Shown here: piece after piece, positions 60,168 to 64,000 of the stretch
How positions within the stretch are numbered: position 1 is the stretch's first letter
Layout of the letters: each line of letters begins with the position of its first letter
Assembly (NCBI GenBank): GCA_035079385.1
Contig: JAVHKY010000052.1
Span: forward strand, 3,100,001-3,164,000
Length of the DNA stretch: 64,000 bases
Direction: 5' to 3'
Source: Aspidiotus rigidus
Lineage: Eukaryota; Arthropoda; Insecta; Hemiptera; Diaspididae
Position numbers and translations under genes: made by a program
Notes under the pieces: generated by a model
Databases searched by the model: none
Seen by the model: only the letters and a program-made list of their open reading frames with translations
Told to the model about the DNA's origin: nothing

Positions 60168-60389
60168 ACGAAACCAGTCGACCGCAGTCCAGAAATGTAA
60201 CCGCAAACAGGACCGCAAATGTAAACTCTTTCAGAATTTGATTTTAAAAAACAAAAATAACGTGGTGATAATGACGGTCACAAGCAGCCGTCACATGACG
60301 TGACGTCATGGACCTCCATCGTCGTGACGTGACGGTCACATTCTCTCCTCAAAAATGAGTTGGTAATTAAAACGTCTTCATTGAGTCTA

Positions 60390-61480
60390 TCTATTTTTTG
60401 ACTCAAATTAGATGTCGATTTATGGTCAAAGTTTAGTTGGTTGATTTCTACATGACTATTCAACCATATTTTGACGTCTTTGTTCAGTCAAAATGGAAAT
60501 GACGATATTTGGACGGCTTTCTTCAGTACAAATAAAACTTATAGGTCACATTTCGATGACTTGTAGCTTCGGTTATGATCTCGTTTGATGTCGCTTGTTC
60601 TTATTGGTGCTGGGTTCAATTGCTTTCCACTACTGTAATTAGATATCTTTATTGAGTCGATCCATTTTTCGATCCAAATTAGACGTTGATGTAAGGTCGA
60701 AATTCGGTTGAATAATTTTTACGCAACTAATCGACCGTATTTTGACGTCTTTTTTCAGTCAAAATCACGGTATATTATAGAGGTGTTGACACAATGCAAA
60801 ATTTCTGTTGCACAAACTGTGTTAATTCATACGGAATTCCGCTACGCTTGCAGCGATCGTTTGAATACCTTCCACACCCTATCTGTATCGGAACCTTACC
60901 GGAGATACCCTAATATTGACGACATTTTCAAGGGTTGTAAAAGTTGATGAAGAAATTCACCTAAGAAGATAATTTTTTTTCGAATAAGTAGAGCATAGTA
61001 AGTTGTCTATTTGTACCCAGTGTCAGATTTTTAGGTTAACACCTGATTCCTCCACGAATTTTTCAAAATATTGATGAATTTAATTACGTAGGTAGTATTC
61101 ATGTAGTTTTCCTGCTTAGTTATACCTTGCAACGCTCCTAGCGTAGATTATATCAACTGACACAACTTATGCGACAATAACAAACAAGTCTAATATACGC
61201 TCGTGTCAATACCTCTACCGTGTCAATACCTCTATAATGTACCGTAGTCAAAATAAAAATAACAATGTTTCAATGTCTTTCCTAAGTACAAGTGAAATTT
61301 GTACTGTATTGAAACTTCTTTCTTCAGTCAAATTGTAAATGACTGTATTTTGACGTATTTTTTCAGTCAAGATGAAAACTACTGCATCTAACAGTCTTTT
61401 TTTTAGTGAAAATATAAATTGTCAATTTTTGGTCAATTTTCTTTGGCAGCAACCAGGTTTCAAAATTCAACTGTTTAAGT
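60390..61480. repeat. degenerate minisatellite-like repeats
   Basis: Roughly 45- to 50-base blocks with the theme TATTTTGACGTCTTTCTTCAGTCAAAATGGAAATGAC-like order (split here into TTGACGTCTT, TTCAGTCAAAAT and AAATGACTGTATT) recur near 60470, 60735, 61290, 61330 and 61360, at irregular spacing. No gene seen. Confidence 0.45.
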
Positions 61481-61890
61481 CTTTCTTCTGTCCAGGAAGA
61501 AGCGCAGGACGCATTGTCCATTATTAGCAGATGACGTCATGAGACTAATTGAAGACCAACTGAAGAAAATGGGGGGCAGATTACATATTATTATTCTTAT
61601 GAAGATTGAGATTTACAACAAACAAATCTGATGTACCTACATATAATTTGATAAGAATTTACAAGGGAAATAGATTCTGTTCTATTTCTATAAAATTTTT
61701 TGATTGATGTTATGTTTTCAAAAATAAGGACAATTTGCCCTCCAATATGAGTACTTATGAGTACACTTATTGCAGTTTCATGACCTGATAACAATGGACA
61801 AAGAAGAGAGAAGAAGGAAACCAAACATTTTCTGTGCGCGATCAACAGAAAAGGGTTGCTACTGTGTTGTAATTAAGAACTACTTACAAT

Positions 61891-63480
61891 CAGGGATGGA
61901 ACGCTTAAGCCATTACTGGCCTAAGTCAAGTCTTAAGTCAATGTTTTGCCGTTTTTTGCCAAGCCAAAAGTCAGTCAATTGTTTTTTTCGTCATTAGCTT
62001 AAAGCCAAATATCAGCCCAAAGCCAATTTCATTGGCTTAAAATAAAAGCGCTTAGGCCTGCGCACTAGGGCTTTTGACCGTTATTTTTTTTTTCGGTTAA
62101 ATCTCAAATAACTCTCGGAAAATTTCATTTGAAACGATTATCGGTCATAACGGTCAAACGGTCAAAACGTTGGCCAAATAATGGTTATAACTGTTATGAC
62201 CGAAAAATTTCGGTCACACAAAGAAAATGAAAAGTTGAAAGAAGTTAGGTAGTAGTGTAGTAGGCCTACAACATTATTTTTTCGATGTTGTGACCAGCTG
62301 CACATTTGATAAATTGTTTACACGTTTCTTGACCATTGAACTCTCATTACATTGAGGAGATTTGATTTGAAGATTGATACAGCAATTGCCCTAAGATTTG
62401 CTGTAGATCTCAGTCTCAGACAAAAGAATCTGTGGAAGTGGAAGAGAATTTGAACAAACAAAAATTAGAAAGCGCACCATAGAATAAATCAATAAAGAAA
62501 ATTTGTTGAAAATTTTAATGCAATAGTCAACACAGTTTAATTTTGTTGAAACTCGAAGTCAAAACACATTTTTTTCTTTGTCCTCGAAGTCGAACATACA
62601 CACTTTGCGATGAGCCAACGATGAGCTAATGAGGCAATAAAATGAGACAGAAGGGTCGTACTTTGTCACAAACCAATCAGTCAGCAAAACAAGGATCTTT
62701 TGTCCAACTTGTTGTATGTAGGTGAAGCTTTCTCGCTTATTGGTTTGTGCCTAACTAAGGCTCTTTCTTGTTATCTGAATGCGAACGGCAAACGGCAACA
62801 AGCCAACAGCTACAAACTTACAAAGTCGAAACTGAATCTGCTGAAAAGTATGTCTTGGACGGCTGGGCCGAAACTCAGGTTGAATTGCTGAATCGAAGCT
62901 TTCTCTCCTTATTGCGAGTTTGACAGTTATTATTTCGGTCAGGATAACTGTTATGACCGTTTGAGAGTTATAAGATATCGGTTATAACTGTTATGAACTA
63001 TCGATCATTCTTTGAAACGGTTATCGGTTAATCGGTCAAGATCGATACTTTTTTTTTCGGTCACGGTTATAACAGTTAAATAACAGTTAAATTCCAAGCC
63101 CTACTGTGCACACCGAGAAAAAAAGTTGAAAACGGGAAGCCGTGAAGCAGCCGGCAACCCGTAGCTGGCCATCTTACCTTAATAAATTAATATTAATTTC
63201 AAACGCTTTACTTTCAAATCATAAATCATGATGAAGCCACATCAAACTTTGAAATGATAAAAAAAGGTGACAAAGTTTTTCATTGGCTGAATTTATTGGT
63301 CTAATTAAGCCAATACATTGGCTCAAATTGGACCAATGGATTGGCTTAACTTCAGCCAAACGCTAGAAGCTCACCCGTGGCGCAAAATGATCGCTTATAC
63401 AGTATTTTAAGCTGTTATCCACAATCAGCTTAAAGCTAAAAGCCAGTTTTAAGCCAATGACGATTGGCTTTCCATCCCTG
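61891..63480. mobile_element. hAT-like non-autonomous element, outer copy
   Basis: Ends CAGGGATGGAAcgcttaagc and gattggctttCCATCCCTG, typical CAGGG hAT termini. Flanks CTTACAAT and CTTATACT agree at 6 of 8. The interior is rich in variants of TTGGCTTAAG/AGCCAA and holds a second element. I see no intact transposase. Confidence 0.75.
62066..63103. mobile_element. hAT-like element nested in the previous one
   Basis: Ends TAGGGCTTTTGACCGTTA and AGTTAAATTCCAAGCCCTA, flanked by CTGCGCAC and CTGTGCAC (7 of 8). Both sub-terminal regions carry many GGTTATAACxGTTATGACCG copies, as hAT sub-terminal transposase sites do. The core at about 62250-62890 has no recognisable frame. Confidence 0.8.
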
Positions 63481-63484
63481 CTTA

Positions 63485-63610
63485 TACTCTGTTCACATTA
63501 AGGAAGGATAGAAATATGACCTTGAGAACGGAACGGTAGATTAAAATTACCCGGAGCGTTCCGTTCTCGAGGTCATATTTCTATCCTTCTTTAATGACGT
63601 GAACAGAGTA
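63485..63610. repeat. 126-bp near-perfect palindrome
   Basis: TACTCTGTTCAC ... GTGAACAGAGTA ends, about 50-base arms with few mismatches and a short loop near 63545. It lies between two hAT-like elements; its own mobility is not shown. Confidence 0.75.
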
Positions 63611-63621
63611 TTACAATGAGT

Positions 63622-63876
63622 CTTTGAGTATGAATAGTAATGGAGAGGCAGAAATTGTCGTTTTTCAAGGTTGCGTGGCAGGCGTAATAGAGCGCGCTGT
63701 TTCAATCTTACTAGAACAGATAGCACGCGTTTTACATTTAACACCCTCTCTCCTGTCCTTAGTCGTTTTCAATCTTAAGAAAACAGTCAACACATGAGTT
63801 TACCTGAGCAACGCTATCTATCACGCCTGCGAGAGTACTACTATTTCTGCCTCTCCATTACTATTCATACTCAAAG
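63622..63876. mobile_element. MITE, hAT/P-like family with perfect 8-bp target duplication (copy 2)
   Basis: TIRs CTTTGAGTATGAATAGTAAT; flanked by CAATGAGT at 63614-63621 and 63877-63884. Same family as 2588-2832, which lets both borders be set exactly. Confidence 0.9.
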
Positions 63877-64000
63877 CAATGAGTCAATGATTACATATTA
63901 AGTGTGTCATTTTGACAACGACTGTAACGCAGTCTATATGCGGGAACATTGTAAGTAAAATACAAAATTAATTTGTTTGGATGATTGTTAATGCCGTGTG

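Overview
This window looks like nuclear DNA from an arthropod, most likely an insect. The reasons are a spliced neuronal adhesion-receptor gene of the sidestep type, a BEL/Pao LTR retrotransposon, Jockey-like and R1-like non-LTR fragments, Penelope-like elements (PLEs) with hammerhead-like motifs, and many short hAT-like inverted-repeat elements. Composition is AT-rich and coding density is low. There are no operons, no CRISPR arrays and no prokaryotic signals. I cannot name the species.

Layout. 1-4.1 kb: a MITE, a decayed Jockey-like reverse transcriptase (minus strand), and a short coiled-coil reading frame cut in two by a second MITE. 4.12-10.10 kb: a complete BEL/Pao element (minus strand) with two identical 194-bp LTRs, a 5-bp target duplication, a tRNA-Trp primer site and an unbroken 1,758-residue polyprotein. 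10.1-26 kb: mostly non-coding, with an R1-like RT fragment, a long (TC)n tract joined to a 5'-truncated PLE (plus strand), and a coiled-coil frame overlapping a Merlin-like transposase N-terminus (minus strand).

25.9-45.8 kb is the most striking region. A 9.3-kb segment is present twice in direct tandem, nearly identical, bounded by PLE copies. Single-base markers show that the PLE in the middle is a hybrid: its left end matches the right-hand PLE and its remainder matches the left-hand PLE. This is the signature of unequal crossing-over between two PLE copies, and the exchange can be placed within about 52 bases. The unit also holds foldback elements and an inverted repeat around another hammerhead-like motif.

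47.7-56.6 kb: the 3' half of a sidestep-family gene on the plus strand (last Ig domain, fibronectin III domain, transmembrane exon and cytoplasmic exons, one of them a 42-base microexon). Splice sites and reading phases agree at every junction. Its upstream exons are not visible in the window. Its introns hold satellite-like dispersed repeats, a nested small transposon and a tRNA-like sequence. 56.6-64 kb: a second (TC)n tract and a series of nested inverted-repeat elements with 8-bp target duplications, one of which has landed in a small coiled-coil reading frame.

The genes do not form a pathway. The window is best read as one host gene embedded in a repeat-rich region that has been reshaped by transposon insertion and by recombination between transposon copies.
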